Source: Pseudomonas iranensis (GTDB lineage: Bacteria > Pseudomonadota > Gammaproteobacteria > Pseudomonadales > Pseudomonadaceae). From it: 64,000 nucleotides of DNA. The position numbers and the translations under genes were made by a program. Shown here piece by piece: positions 18,490 to 26,807 of the stretch (its first letter is position 1; the number at the start of each line of letters is the position of its first letter). The notes below the pieces were generated by a model, which saw nothing but the letters and a program-made list of their open reading frames with translations, made no database searches and was not told where the DNA came from. The stretch is from NCBI RefSeq assembly GCF_014268585.2, contig NZ_CP077092.1, forward strand, positions 496,001-560,000, read 5' to 3'.

Positions 18490-19377
18490 TCAAGCGTCTT
18501 TTGACGATTTCTGATAAAGCGCGAAACAGGCTTCTGCCAGCGCTGAACGCGGCGCGCCACGGCGCATGATCAGGCCTAGCGGGGCGAGGGTGTGGGCATT
18601 TTCGATCGGTTGCAGACGCAGGTGATCAGCAAGGGTTTCCGCGCCGCCGTCGAGGGGCATGATCGCGCAGCAAAAACCGCCGTGGACCGCTTGCAGCAGT
18701 TGATGCACGGCGTCGGTTTGCAAGAGCGGTTGCGGGGTAAGGCCACGGCTGTGGAAGTTGTGGTCGATGGACTGGCGAAAATGCATGCCGCTGGTGAGCA
18801 TGCACAGCGGCAGTTCTATCAGCGACTCCCAACTCAGGGGTGCTTCGCCGAAGTTGAACGAGCGCTCGTCATAGAGCAGGCCCATGCGCGTCTCGTTAAA
18901 GGCCAGCGAATCGAAGCGCTCGCTGTCCAGACGCTCCAGATAGGACACGCCAATGTCGATGCGGTTGTTCGCCAAGTGTTCGAGCACCTGCTCGGAGCTC
19001 AGCGACGACAGCTCGAAGCGCAGGTCCGGGTGCGCCGCGTGCAGTCGTTGCATCAGCGGCAAGGGATCGAAACTCGACAGCGGCACCACGCCCAGGCGCA
19101 GCGTACCGATCAGGTTGCCGCGACAGGCCGCCGCTTCCGCCTGCAAGCCGTCATAGGCTGCCAGCACCGTACGCGCCCACGCCAGCACGCGTTCGCCCGG
19201 TGCGGTGAAGCCTTCGAAGCGCTGGCCGCGATTGACCAATGGCAGGTCGAGTTCTTCCTCGAGGCTGCGCAAGCGCATCGACAAGGTCGGCTGGGTGATG
19301 TGGCAGCGCGCGGCGGCCTGGCCGAAATGGCGGGTTTCGTCGAGGGCGATGAGGAATTTCAGTTGCTTGATGTCCAT
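18490..19377 (-). CDS. LysR-family transcriptional regulator
   Basis: A 295-residue regulator. The N-terminal winged HTH (residues 1-60) contains ALDETRHFGQAAARCHITQPTLSMRLRSLEEEL, followed by a type 2 periplasmic-binding-like effector domain. It is on the same strand as, and just upstream of, fdhD and the molybdoenzyme (93-base gap after its stop), so it may control them. The ligand is unknown. Confidence 0.87.
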   Translation of the reverse strand: MDIKQLKFLIALDETRHFGQAAARCHITQPTLSMRLRSLEEELDLPLVNRGQRFEGFTAPGERVLAWARTVLAAYDGLQAEAAACRGNLIGTLRLGVVPLSSFDPLPLMQRLHAAHPDLRFELSSLSSEQVLEHLANNRIDIGVSYLERLDSERFDSLAFNETRMGLLYDERSFNFGEAPLSWESLIELPLCMLTSGMHFRQSIDHNFHSRGLTPQPLLQTDAVHQLLQAVHGGFCCAIMPLDGGAETLADHLRLQPIENAHTLAPLGLIMRRGAPRSALAEACFALYQKSSKDA

Positions 19378-19515
19378 CTTCGCTCCAGGCGGTTGGCGGG
19401 GTGTGGCGATTCTACCGCCTGCGGCGCGGCAGCGTCATTGGTCGGACTGGAACCGGGTTTGGCTGGGGTGGTCTAGGCTTGGACGACTGACCCTTTATTA
19501 CATGGAGTGAATGCG

Positions 19516-19965
19516 ATGAGCCTGTTCAGTTTTTTGAAAGAAGCCGGTGAAAAGATTCTCGATGCACTGACGCCGGACAAGGCCGAGGCCAACAGCGCAG
19601 CGCTGACCAAGCACGTGCAGGAAGCGCTGACCGGTATCGATACGTCGAAGATCCAGGTCAAGGTTGAGGGCGAGAAAGTCATCGCCACGGGTGAAGCGGC
19701 GAGTCAGGAAGAGAAAGAAAAGATTCTCTTGGCCCTGGGTAACGTCGCCGGCGTGAGTGGTGTGGACGATCAGATCACCGTGACGGGTGGCGTTGCCGCC
19801 GCTGCAAAATTTGTCACGGTCGAGAAGGGCGACACGCTGAGTGCGATTTCCAAGCGCGTGTATGGTGACGCCAACCAGTACAACAAGATTTTCGAGGCCA
19901 ACAAACCTCAGCTCAAACATCCAGACAAGATCTACCCGGGACAAGTACTGCGCATTCCTGAATAA
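19516..19965 (+). CDS. BON plus LysM domain protein, Kbp/YgaU-like
   Basis: A 149-residue protein matching E. coli Kbp (YgaU) in length and layout. The N-terminus [17 protein letters not shown] precedes a BON domain (about 30-85) and a LysM domain ([19 protein letters not shown] through [15 protein letters not shown], about 98-149). Kbp binds potassium and is cytoplasmic in E. coli. The ATG at 19516 has GGAG nine bases upstream and gives the family N-terminus, so an in-frame GTG three codons earlier is not used. Confidence 0.88.
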   Translation: MSLFSFLKEAGEKILDALTPDKAEANSAALTKHVQEALTGIDTSKIQVKVEGEKVIATGEAASQEEKEKILLALGNVAGVSGVDDQITVTGGVAAAAKFVTVEKGDTLSAISKRVYGDANQYNKIFEANKPQLKHPDKIYPGQVLRIPE

Positions 19966-19978
19966 CATTCGAAAGCGC

Positions 19979-20044
19979 TTTCGCGAGCAGGCTCGCTCCC
20001 ACATTTGAAACGCACTTCAGTGTGGGAGCGAGCCTGCTCGCGAA
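19979..20044. repeat. REP pair, GCGAGCAGGCTCGC type
   Basis: Inverted copies of TCGCGAGCAGGCTCGCTCCC around a 25-base spacer between the converging LysM-protein and yrfG genes. Confidence 0.85.
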
Positions 20045-20059
20045 GGCAGCAACGCGACG

Positions 20060-20722
20060 TCAAAGCCCTGCAATCAAATCGCGGTAATCCTCGACAGCGG
20101 CAAACTCTGCTGTGTCCTTCGGCCCTTTGCGGCTGTCCGGTTCTTTCACCGCCAGCAAGTGCGCCACGCCAAAATCCCGTGCACTGCGCAGGATCGGCAA
20201 GGTGTCGTCGATAAACAGGCTGCGCGCCGGATCAAAACCGATGTCCGCCTGCAAGGCATCCCAGAACTGCGGGTTCTCCTTGGGATAACCATAGTCGTGC
20301 GAGCTGATCAGCCGCTCGAAGTATGGTGCCAGTTCGATCCGTTCCAGTTTCAACGACAGCGAATCGCGGTGCGCATTGGTGATCATGATCACCCGTTTGC
20401 CGGCGCGTTTGATTGCGTCGAGAAAGGTATCGGCATCCGCGCGCAGGGCGATCAAGTGGGCGGTTTCCTGTTTCAGTTCACGCACCGACAATTTCAGTTC
20501 CGCGCTCCAGAAATCCAGGCAGTACCACTGCAACTGGCCGGCGTGGCGTTCGAACAGCGGCTGCAATTCCAGCTCGGCCATGGCCCGGCTGATACCGTGG
20601 AGTTCGGCGTAGCGCTGGGGCAGGTGTTCGAGCCAGAAATGGTTGTCGAAGTGCAGATCCAGCAGCGTGCCGTCCATGTCGAGCAGAACGGTATCGATGT
20701 CGGACCACGGTAAAGAAGGCAT
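20060..20722 (-). CDS. yrfG: GMP/IMP nucleotidase YrfG
   Basis: HAD-superfamily hydrolase of 220 residues dephosphorylating GMP and IMP. Motif I is LLDMDGTLLDLHFDNHFW (nucleophile Asp in DMDGT), motif II is MITNAH, and motif IV is FIDDTLPIL. The string LDLHFDNHFWLEHLP is diagnostic for YrfG. It is divergent from nudE, with which it is also clustered in enterobacteria. Confidence 0.92.
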   Translation of the reverse strand: MPSLPWSDIDTVLLDMDGTLLDLHFDNHFWLEHLPQRYAELHGISRAMAELELQPLFERHAGQLQWYCLDFWSAELKLSVRELKQETAHLIALRADADTFLDAIKRAGKRVIMITNAHRDSLSLKLERIELAPYFERLISSHDYGYPKENPQFWDALQADIGFDPARSLFIDDTLPILRSARDFGVAHLLAVKEPDSRKGPKDTAEFAAVEDYRDLIAGL

Positions 20723-20810
20723 GGCAACGTCTCGAACGGTGAAAAGATATCCGACGCAAACAATCGGGAAAGCCGCGTTATAGTAGCGCGTTCACGCCAA
20801 GGAGCTTTGC

Positions 20811-21380
20811 ATGCGCCAGAAACCCACCGTACTCGCCCGCGAGATCGTCGCCACCAGTCGCCTGTTTCGCGTCGAAGAACTCAAGCTGCGATTTTCCAAT
20901 GGCGTGGAGCGCACTTACGAGCGTCTGGTCGGCAAGGGCGCGGGTTATGGCGCGGTGATGATCGTCGCGATGCTCGACGCCGAACACGCGGTGCTGATCG
21001 AAGAATATTGCGGCGGCACCGACGAATACGAACTGTCCTTGCCCAAAGGCCTGATCGAGCCGGGCGAGGACGTGCTGGCGGCGGCCGAGCGGGAACTCAA
21101 GGAAGAGGCCGGTTATGGCGCGCGCCAGTTGGAACATCTGACCGAGCTGTCGCTGTCGCCCGGTTACATGAGCCAGAAAATCCAAGTGGTGCTGGCCACC
21201 GACCTCTATGAAGAGCGGCTGGAAGGCGATGAGCCGGAGCCGATGCGGGTCGACAAGGTCAACCTGCGCGAACTGTCGGCGCTGGCGCAGAATCCGCAAT
21301 TTTCCGAGGGCCGCGCGTTGGCGGCGCTGTATTTGACCCGTGACCTGCTGAGCCAGCGCGGGGTGTTCAGCTATGAGTGA
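20811..21380 (+). CDS. nudE: ADP compounds hydrolase NudE
   Basis: Nudix hydrolase of 189 residues acting on ADP-ribose, NADH and diadenosine polyphosphates. The Nudix box G-x5-E-x7-RELxEEAG is seen in GLIEPGED..RELKEEAGYG near residues 77-99. The ATG follows AAGGAG by seven bases. It overlaps cysQ by eight bases, forming a two-gene operon for nucleotide clean-up. Confidence 0.93.
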   Translation: MRQKPTVLAREIVATSRLFRVEELKLRFSNGVERTYERLVGKGAGYGAVMIVAMLDAEHAVLIEEYCGGTDEYELSLPKGLIEPGEDVLAAAERELKEEAGYGARQLEHLTELSLSPGYMSQKIQVVLATDLYEERLEGDEPEPMRVDKVNLRELSALAQNPQFSEGRALAALYLTRDLLSQRGVFSYE

Positions 21381-22215
21381 GACGTCGATGAATTTTCCCC
21401 ATCCGCTGATGGCACCTGTGGTTGCGCTGGCTTTACAGGCTGGCGAGGCGATTCTGCCGTTCTGGCGTGCCGGCGTCGAAGTCACGGCAAAGTCCGATGA
21501 TTCGCCGGTGACGGCTGCCGATCTGGCTGCGCATCACCTTATCGTTGCCGGGCTGACGGCGCTGGATCCGAGCATTCCGGTGCTCTCGGAAGAGGACGCC
21601 GACATCCCGCAAAGCGTGCGCGCCGGTTGGCAGCGCTGGTGGCTGGTGGATCCGCTGGACGGCACCAAGGAGTTCATCAGCGGTAGCGAGGAATTCACCG
21701 TCAACATCGCACTGATCGAAAATGGCCGGGTGGTATTTGGCGTGGTGACGATGCCGACCAACGGTCGTTTTTACGTCGGCGGTGCCGGGCTCGGTGCATG
21801 GCGTGGCGACGAGGGCGCTACGCCGGTAGCGATTCGGGTGCGCGATGTGCCTGCGCCGGGCGAGGCGTTTACCGTGGTGGCCAGCCGTCGCCATTCAAGT
21901 CCCGAGCAAGAGCGTTTGCTGGCCGGGTTGAGCGCCAGTCTTGGTGAGTTGCAACTGGCCAATATCGGCAGTTCCTTGAAATTTTGCCTGCTGGCCGAAG
22001 GTGCTGCTGATTGCTATCCGCGACTGGCGCCGACTTCGCAGTGGGACACAGCGGCAGCGCAGGGCGTGCTGGAAGGGGCGGGGGGCGAGGTGCTGGATCT
22101 GAGCGGCGAGGCGTTCAGTTATCCGCCGCGAGAATCGCTGTTGAACGAGTTTTTTCTGGCGCTGCCGGCGAAGGCTGCGTGGCGCGGACGGTTGTTGGAG
22201 TTGGCCCGAGGCTAA
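21373..22215 (+). CDS. cysQ: 3'(2'),5'-bisphosphate nucleotidase CysQ
   Basis: Inositol-monophosphatase-fold enzyme of 280 residues hydrolysing PAP from sulfate assimilation. Motifs seen are KSDDSPVTAAD, SEEDADI, VDPLDGTKEFI (metal-binding DPLDGT) and WDTAAAQGVLEGAGG near the C-terminus. Its start overlaps the end of nudE. An alternative ATG is five codons downstream (MNFPHP). Confidence 0.93.
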   Translation: MSETSMNFPHPLMAPVVALALQAGEAILPFWRAGVEVTAKSDDSPVTAADLAAHHLIVAGLTALDPSIPVLSEEDADIPQSVRAGWQRWWLVDPLDGTKEFISGSEEFTVNIALIENGRVVFGVVTMPTNGRFYVGGAGLGAWRGDEGATPVAIRVRDVPAPGEAFTVVASRRHSSPEQERLLAGLSASLGELQLANIGSSLKFCLLAEGAADCYPRLAPTSQWDTAAAQGVLEGAGGEVLDLSGEAFSYPPRESLLNEFFLALPAKAAWRGRLLELARG

Positions 22216-22232
22216 CTGGCTGATCCGCAATT

Positions 22233-22408
22233 CCCCTCACCCCAGCCCTCTCCCCCAGGAGAGGGAGCCGACCGAGTTGTCTGGCGCTATGCATCGACCC
22301 GGAGAATCGAGTCGATTGTGGATTCGGCGAAGCAATTTCAGGTCGACGTAAATCTGTAGCATCCCCGTATCGGTTCCCTCTCCCTCGGGAGAGGGCTAGG
22401 GTGAGGGG
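22233..22408. repeat. Long inverted-repeat element, CCCTCTCCC type
   Basis: CCCCTCACCCCAGCCCTC at the left end is the near-inverse of GAGGGCTAGGGTGAGGGG at the right end. Each arm also contains its own small palindrome (CCCTCTCCC..GGGAGAGGG). The spacer is about 85 bases without a gene. It looks like a non-coding mobile repeat inserted between converging cysQ and the thioesterase gene. Confidence 0.7.
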
Positions 22409-22418
22409 CTGTTGATCT

Positions 22419-22874
22419 TCAACGGTGCAAAACGTACTGCCCGGTAAATCTAACCGCCTCGTCCTCACTTCCCGCATTCAGGATCCGCGTATCCAGCGTC
22501 AACCGCGCCCGTCCGTATCGCCGATACATCGCCACAAAGCGCTTCCACACCGCGGCATCCGATGCCGGGCAGATCGCCACGGCGTCCCCGGTCACCGGCA
22601 GCGGATAACTGATCTGCCCTTCCTGAATGACGATGTGTCCGTCAGTAATCCCTTCTTCCTGCAAACGTAGATGCAACCAGCCCCAGCCGGCCAGCACCGC
22701 GCCGCAGTAGAGGCTGCCGCCAAACATGGTGCTCTTGTGATTGACGTTGGGCGCAAGCGGCAGGTGCAGGCTCAATTGCTGCTCACGCCACTCGAGCACT
22801 TTGAGGCCCATCTCGGCGGTCAGCGGAATGTCGTGATGCAGCACCGTTTGCAGGTATTCGCTTGCGCTGCTCAT
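22419..22874 (-). CDS. YiiD C-terminal-type thioesterase
   Basis: A 151-residue hot-dog protein resembling the putative thioesterase domain of YiiD. The string NHKSTMFGGSLYCGAVLAGWGWLHLRL is the family hallmark. It starts four bases inside the end of dctD, so it may be co-transcribed with dctBD, but no functional link is known. The substrate is unknown. Confidence 0.8.
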   Translation of the reverse strand: MSSASEYLQTVLHHDIPLTAEMGLKVLEWREQQLSLHLPLAPNVNHKSTMFGGSLYCGAVLAGWGWLHLRLQEEGITDGHIVIQEGQISYPLPVTGDAVAICPASDAAVWKRFVAMYRRYGRARLTLDTRILNAGSEDEAVRFTGQYVLHR

Positions 22875-24253
22875 TCGTTGTCTTCCCCGTGGCTGCTGTC
22901 GCCGAAATTCAGACCGTGTTTGCGCAGCTTGTCATGCAGGGTCTTGCGCGGAATACCCAAGGCTTCGGCGAGGCTGCGTACCGAGCTGTGCGAGCGCGCC
23001 AGTTCGGCGGCGATCAGCGATTTCTCGAAGTTTTCCACTTGCTCGCTGAGGCCGCCACTGACCACTTCTACCGGCGTGCCGCCGCTGCCATCAGCGCTAT
23101 TGTCCAGTGCCAGTTCAAGCCCGAGGGCGAAGCGTTCGGCGGCATTTTGCAGTTCACGTACATTGCCCGGCCAGGTGTGGCGCAGCAGCAGGGCGCGGTG
23201 TGCCGGTTGCAGCTCGTGGGGGGGCAAGCCGTGGCGGACGCTGGCTTCATCGGCGTAGTGCTGGAACAGCACCAGCGCGTCTTCGCCCCTTTCGCGCAGC
23301 GGCGGGATGCGCAGCGGCGCGACGTTGAGGCGGTAATACAAGTCGGCGCGGAAGCGACCCTGATCCGCCGCCTGACGCAGGTCCTCCTTGGTCGCGGCGA
23401 TGACGCGGATGTCGAGCGGGATCAACTGATTGCCGCCCAGACGCTCGACGACTCGCTCCTGCAGCATGCGCAGCAGTTTCACTTGCACGTCCATGCTCAT
23501 GCTTTCGATTTCGTCGAGGAACAGCGTGCCGCCGTTGGCGAATTCGAATTTGCCGATGCGGCGTTTCTGCGCGCCGGTGAAAGCGCCGGGTTCGTGACCG
23601 AACAGCTCGCTTTCCACCACCGATTCCGCCAGCGCACCGGCGTTGATCGCTACGAACGGGCCGTTGCGGCGGCTCGACAAGTCGTGCAGCGCGCGGGCCA
23701 CCACCTCTTTACCAGCGCCGGTTTCGCCGAGGATCAGCACGTCAGCCTTGGTCGCCGCCAGCGCACCGATCTGCTCACGCAGGCGCAGCATTGGCGTCGA
23801 ATGGCCGACCAACCGAGCGCTCAATTCGTTGCGGTCGCTCAAGGCCAGACGCAGGCTGCGGTTGTCCAGCACCAGCCGCCGTAGCGCGAGGGCGCGACGG
23901 ACGCTGTCGAGCAGCGCATCGCTGGCAAAGGGTTTTTCCAGAAAATCGTAAGCGCCGGCGCGCATAGCCTGCACCGCCAGCGGTACGTCGCCATGACCGG
24001 TGATCAGCAGCACCGGCAACTCGGGATCCTGTGCGTGCAATTCACTGAGCAGCTCGAGGCCGTCCATGCCCGGCATGCGGATGTCGCTGACCACCACCCC
24101 CGGCCAGTCACGCTCGAGTTGCGCGGCCAGGCCGTTGGCTTCGGACAGCGGCAGGATTTTCAGGCCGGCCAGGTCCAGGGTCTGGCCGAGGGCCTGGCGC
24201 AAGTGCGGATCGTCGTCGATCAACACTACCTGGATGCGATTGTCGATGGTCAT
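22871..24253 (-). CDS. dctD: DctD-type sigma-54-dependent response regulator
   Basis: A 460-residue NtrC-family activator. The receiver domain has phospho-acceptor Asp57 (VVSDIRMPGMDG). The AAA+ domain has Walker A GETGAGKE and the sigma-54 contact loop GAFTGA. The C-terminal Fis-type helix-turn-helix is SLAEALGIPRKTLHDKL. It overlaps the sensor gene dctB by four bases. It should activate C4-dicarboxylate transport genes; no dctA or dctPQM is present in this window. Confidence 0.9.
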   Translation of the reverse strand: MTIDNRIQVVLIDDDPHLRQALGQTLDLAGLKILPLSEANGLAAQLERDWPGVVVSDIRMPGMDGLELLSELHAQDPELPVLLITGHGDVPLAVQAMRAGAYDFLEKPFASDALLDSVRRALALRRLVLDNRSLRLALSDRNELSARLVGHSTPMLRLREQIGALAATKADVLILGETGAGKEVVARALHDLSSRRNGPFVAINAGALAESVVESELFGHEPGAFTGAQKRRIGKFEFANGGTLFLDEIESMSMDVQVKLLRMLQERVVERLGGNQLIPLDIRVIAATKEDLRQAADQGRFRADLYYRLNVAPLRIPPLRERGEDALVLFQHYADEASVRHGLPPHELQPAHRALLLRHTWPGNVRELQNAAERFALGLELALDNSADGSGGTPVEVVSGGLSEQVENFEKSLIAAELARSHSSVRSLAEALGIPRKTLHDKLRKHGLNFGDSSHGEDNE

Positions 24254-26058
24254 GCACTTCGATCCTCGGACGGTTGCAGGCTGACTCCGGGCGCGCCGGC
24301 GCGCAGGCGCAGGGTGATCAGGGCGCCGCCTTGCTTGTGGTTGGCGAACGACAGCTCGCCACCAAAGGCGCGCATCAGCGTTTCACAAATGGCCAGCCCC
24401 AGACCCAGACCCTGGGTGCGGGTCTTGGTGGTGTAGAAGGGCTCGCTGGCGCGGCCAAGGGCTTCCATGCAGAACCCGGGGCCGTTGTCGCGAATGTACA
24501 GATTGACGCCGTCGGCGGTGGCTTCGGCACTCAGCCACAATTTGCGCGGCGGGCCTTTTTCGGTGAGCGCATCGAGGGCGTTGGCCAGCAGATTGCCCAG
24601 CACCTGACGCAAGCGGGTTTCGCCGGCCTCGACCCACAGCGTGGCTGCGGGCAAGTCGCGGATCAGTTCGACTTCCATGCTGCGCCGACGTTTGGCCAGC
24701 AATGCCAGCGCATCGTCCAACGCCGGTTGCAGAGCGACGCTTTCCGGTGCGTGGCGATCGCGGCGGGCGAAGGCACGCAAATGGGCGATGATCGAGGCCA
24801 TGCGCCCGGTCAGTTCGCTGATCAGCTTGAGGTTGCCGCGCGCGTCCTCGGTGCGCTGATGATCGAGCAGCACTTCGGCGTTTTCCGCATAGCTGCGAAT
24901 CGCCGCCAGCGGTTGATTGAGTTCGTGACTGATGCTCGCCGACATGGTCCCCAGCGCCGACAGTTTGCCGGCCTGGACCAGATCGTCCTGGGCGCGCACC
25001 AGCTCCTGCTGCGCCTGCTCACGCTCAAGCACTTCCTGCTTCAAACGCCGGTTGAGGCCCTCCAGATCGCTGGTACGTTCAGCCACCCGACCTTCCAGTT
25101 CGCGGCGCGCCTTGGCCTCGAAGGCGATGCGCTCCAGATAGTGCCGGCGACGTTGCATCATCAAACCCACCAGCAGCATCACCACCAACAGCGTGGCGCC
25201 GCCGATCGCGACCACCGTGCGCACCGGACGATCGATCAGCGTGCGCGGGGCGAGAATGCTCACGCTCCAGCCGGTTTCGGCGATGTCGTGGGTCTGCGTC
25301 AGCCAGGCGTCGGCGCTCAGGCTAAGCGGTCGGGGTTCGCGGGTCGGGTAGGGCTGGATCGCGGTGATCGCGGCGCGCTCGGCATCGCTCAACTCGCGAG
25401 TGGAGCGGAAACGCCATTCCGGGCGCGACGTCAGGATGACCACGCCGTTATGGTCGGTCACCAGCAGTTGTTCCGGGGTTTTGCCCCACAGGCTTTCGGT
25501 GTGGTCGAGGTCGACCTTGATCACCAGCACGCCGATGATCTTTTCGCCGTTGCGCACAGCAGCGGCGAAGAAGTAGCCGCGTTTGGCGGAAGTGGTGCCG
25601 AGGCCGAAGAAGCGTCCGAGGCGCCCGGCCATGGCTTCACTGAAATACGGGCGGAAGGCGAAGTTGCGGCCGACGAAGCTGTCGCGTTTGTCCCAATTCG
25701 ACGCCGCCAGCGTCTGGCCGGACGTGTCCATCAGGTACATGACTTCAGCGCCGGTCTGCGCGGCGATGTTTTTCAGCAGGCGATTGGCGTTGCCTTGGGT
25801 CACGCCGTCGTCCGGCGCACCAAGCACCGCGCGAAGGGCCGGCAGATCGCCGAGAATCTGCGGCAACACTTCATAGCGATGCAGGGTGCCGAGCAGGTTG
25901 GCGACGTACAGATCGAGGGTCTGGCGATTCTGCCCGGCGAGTTCGCTGCGGTAATAGCGCTCGGCAAGATGTTCCAGCGGCCACAGCAGCGGCGCCAGGC
26001 ACATGGCCAACAGTGCGAGGCTGCGCCAGCGAGGTCTGCGGGGGAGCGGTGGTTTCAT
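24250..26058 (-). CDS. dctB: DctB-type C4-dicarboxylate sensor histidine kinase
   Basis: A 602-residue membrane sensor. Transmembrane segments lie near residues 12-30 and 282-301 around a large periplasmic double Cache/PDC sensor region containing FRPYFSEAM and GYFFAAAVRN. A coiled coil follows (about 310-365), then phospho-acceptor His378 in SISHELNQPLAAIRSYAEN and the ATPase domain with N489 and GLGLGLAI. The periplasmic domain and HELNQPL motif match DctB. It is the first gene of dctB-dctD. Confidence 0.9.
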   Translation of the reverse strand: MKPPLPRRPRWRSLALLAMCLAPLLWPLEHLAERYYRSELAGQNRQTLDLYVANLLGTLHRYEVLPQILGDLPALRAVLGAPDDGVTQGNANRLLKNIAAQTGAEVMYLMDTSGQTLAASNWDKRDSFVGRNFAFRPYFSEAMAGRLGRFFGLGTTSAKRGYFFAAAVRNGEKIIGVLVIKVDLDHTESLWGKTPEQLLVTDHNGVVILTSRPEWRFRSTRELSDAERAAITAIQPYPTREPRPLSLSADAWLTQTHDIAETGWSVSILAPRTLIDRPVRTVVAIGGATLLVVMLLVGLMMQRRRHYLERIAFEAKARRELEGRVAERTSDLEGLNRRLKQEVLEREQAQQELVRAQDDLVQAGKLSALGTMSASISHELNQPLAAIRSYAENAEVLLDHQRTEDARGNLKLISELTGRMASIIAHLRAFARRDRHAPESVALQPALDDALALLAKRRRSMEVELIRDLPAATLWVEAGETRLRQVLGNLLANALDALTEKGPPRKLWLSAEATADGVNLYIRDNGPGFCMEALGRASEPFYTTKTRTQGLGLGLAICETLMRAFGGELSFANHKQGGALITLRLRAGAPGVSLQPSEDRSA

Positions 26059-26100
26059 GTGCCGGATACGCCTGTAGGGACAGGCGCATTATGCCCGGCC

Positions 26101-26646
26101 TCAGGCGAAGACGTCAGCGTCCTTGAGCAGCGCAGCCGCCTGGTCCTTGGCCGACAGCTTCGGCGCTTCGTCCAGTTGCCAGTCGATGCCCAGCGCCGGG
26201 TCGTCCCAGCGAATGCTGCGCTCGGAGGACGGGTCGTAATAGTTGGTGGTCTTGTAGAGGAACTCGGCGAACTCGCTCAGCACCACGAAACCGTGAGCGA
26301 AACCTTCCGGTACCCATAGCTGACGATGGTTTTCCGCCGACAGGCGCACCGCCACCGATTTGCCGAAATGCGGCGAGCTGCGACGGATGTCTACCGCCAC
26401 ATCGAGCACTTCACCCACGGTCACGCGAACCAGTTTGCCCTGGGTGTTCTGCAACTGGTAATGCAGGCCACGCAGCACGCCTTTTTGCGAGCGCGAATGG
26501 TTGTCTTGCACGAATTGCGTTTCCAGACCGGTAGCGTCCTGAAACGCCTTGGCATTGAAACTCTCGTAGAAAAAACCGCGCTCGTCGCCGAACACCTTGG
26601 GTTCGATGATCAGAACACCGGGCAGATCGGTGGTGATGACATTCAT
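26101..26646 (-). CDS. rfbC: dTDP-4-dehydrorhamnose 3,5-epimerase
   Basis: Cupin-fold epimerase of 181 residues for dTDP-L-rhamnose synthesis (RmlC). Motifs seen are FGDERGFFYESFN, FVQDNHSRSQKGVLRGLHYQ (catalytic His region) and VPEGFAHGFVVLSE. The ATG giving MNVITTDLPG was chosen as the normal family start. The other rml genes are absent, so it is an isolated copy; rhamnose-containing LPS is the likely destination. Confidence 0.92.
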   Translation of the reverse strand: MNVITTDLPGVLIIEPKVFGDERGFFYESFNAKAFQDATGLETQFVQDNHSRSQKGVLRGLHYQLQNTQGKLVRVTVGEVLDVAVDIRRSSPHFGKSVAVRLSAENHRQLWVPEGFAHGFVVLSEFAEFLYKTTNYYDPSSERSIRWDDPALGIDWQLDEAPKLSAKDQAAALLKDADVFA

Positions 26647-26807
26647 GGGGATTTCCATTGATAGGTGTGAATGGCCGACATTCTTGCGCAAAGCGCTGCG
26701 GGGCGCGAGTGTTGGGTTTGAATTGGAGCGTTCATTGAAGTCGGGGGTTGCGTAACCGCCAAGGCAATGGCGATATAAGCGCCTAATAAAATTTCAGGGG
26801 TCGTTTC

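Noticed and set aside
24274..26319. A 681-codon open frame on the plus strand
   Set aside because: It is antisense to dctB and rfbC and has no recognisable domain; high GC produces such long shadows.
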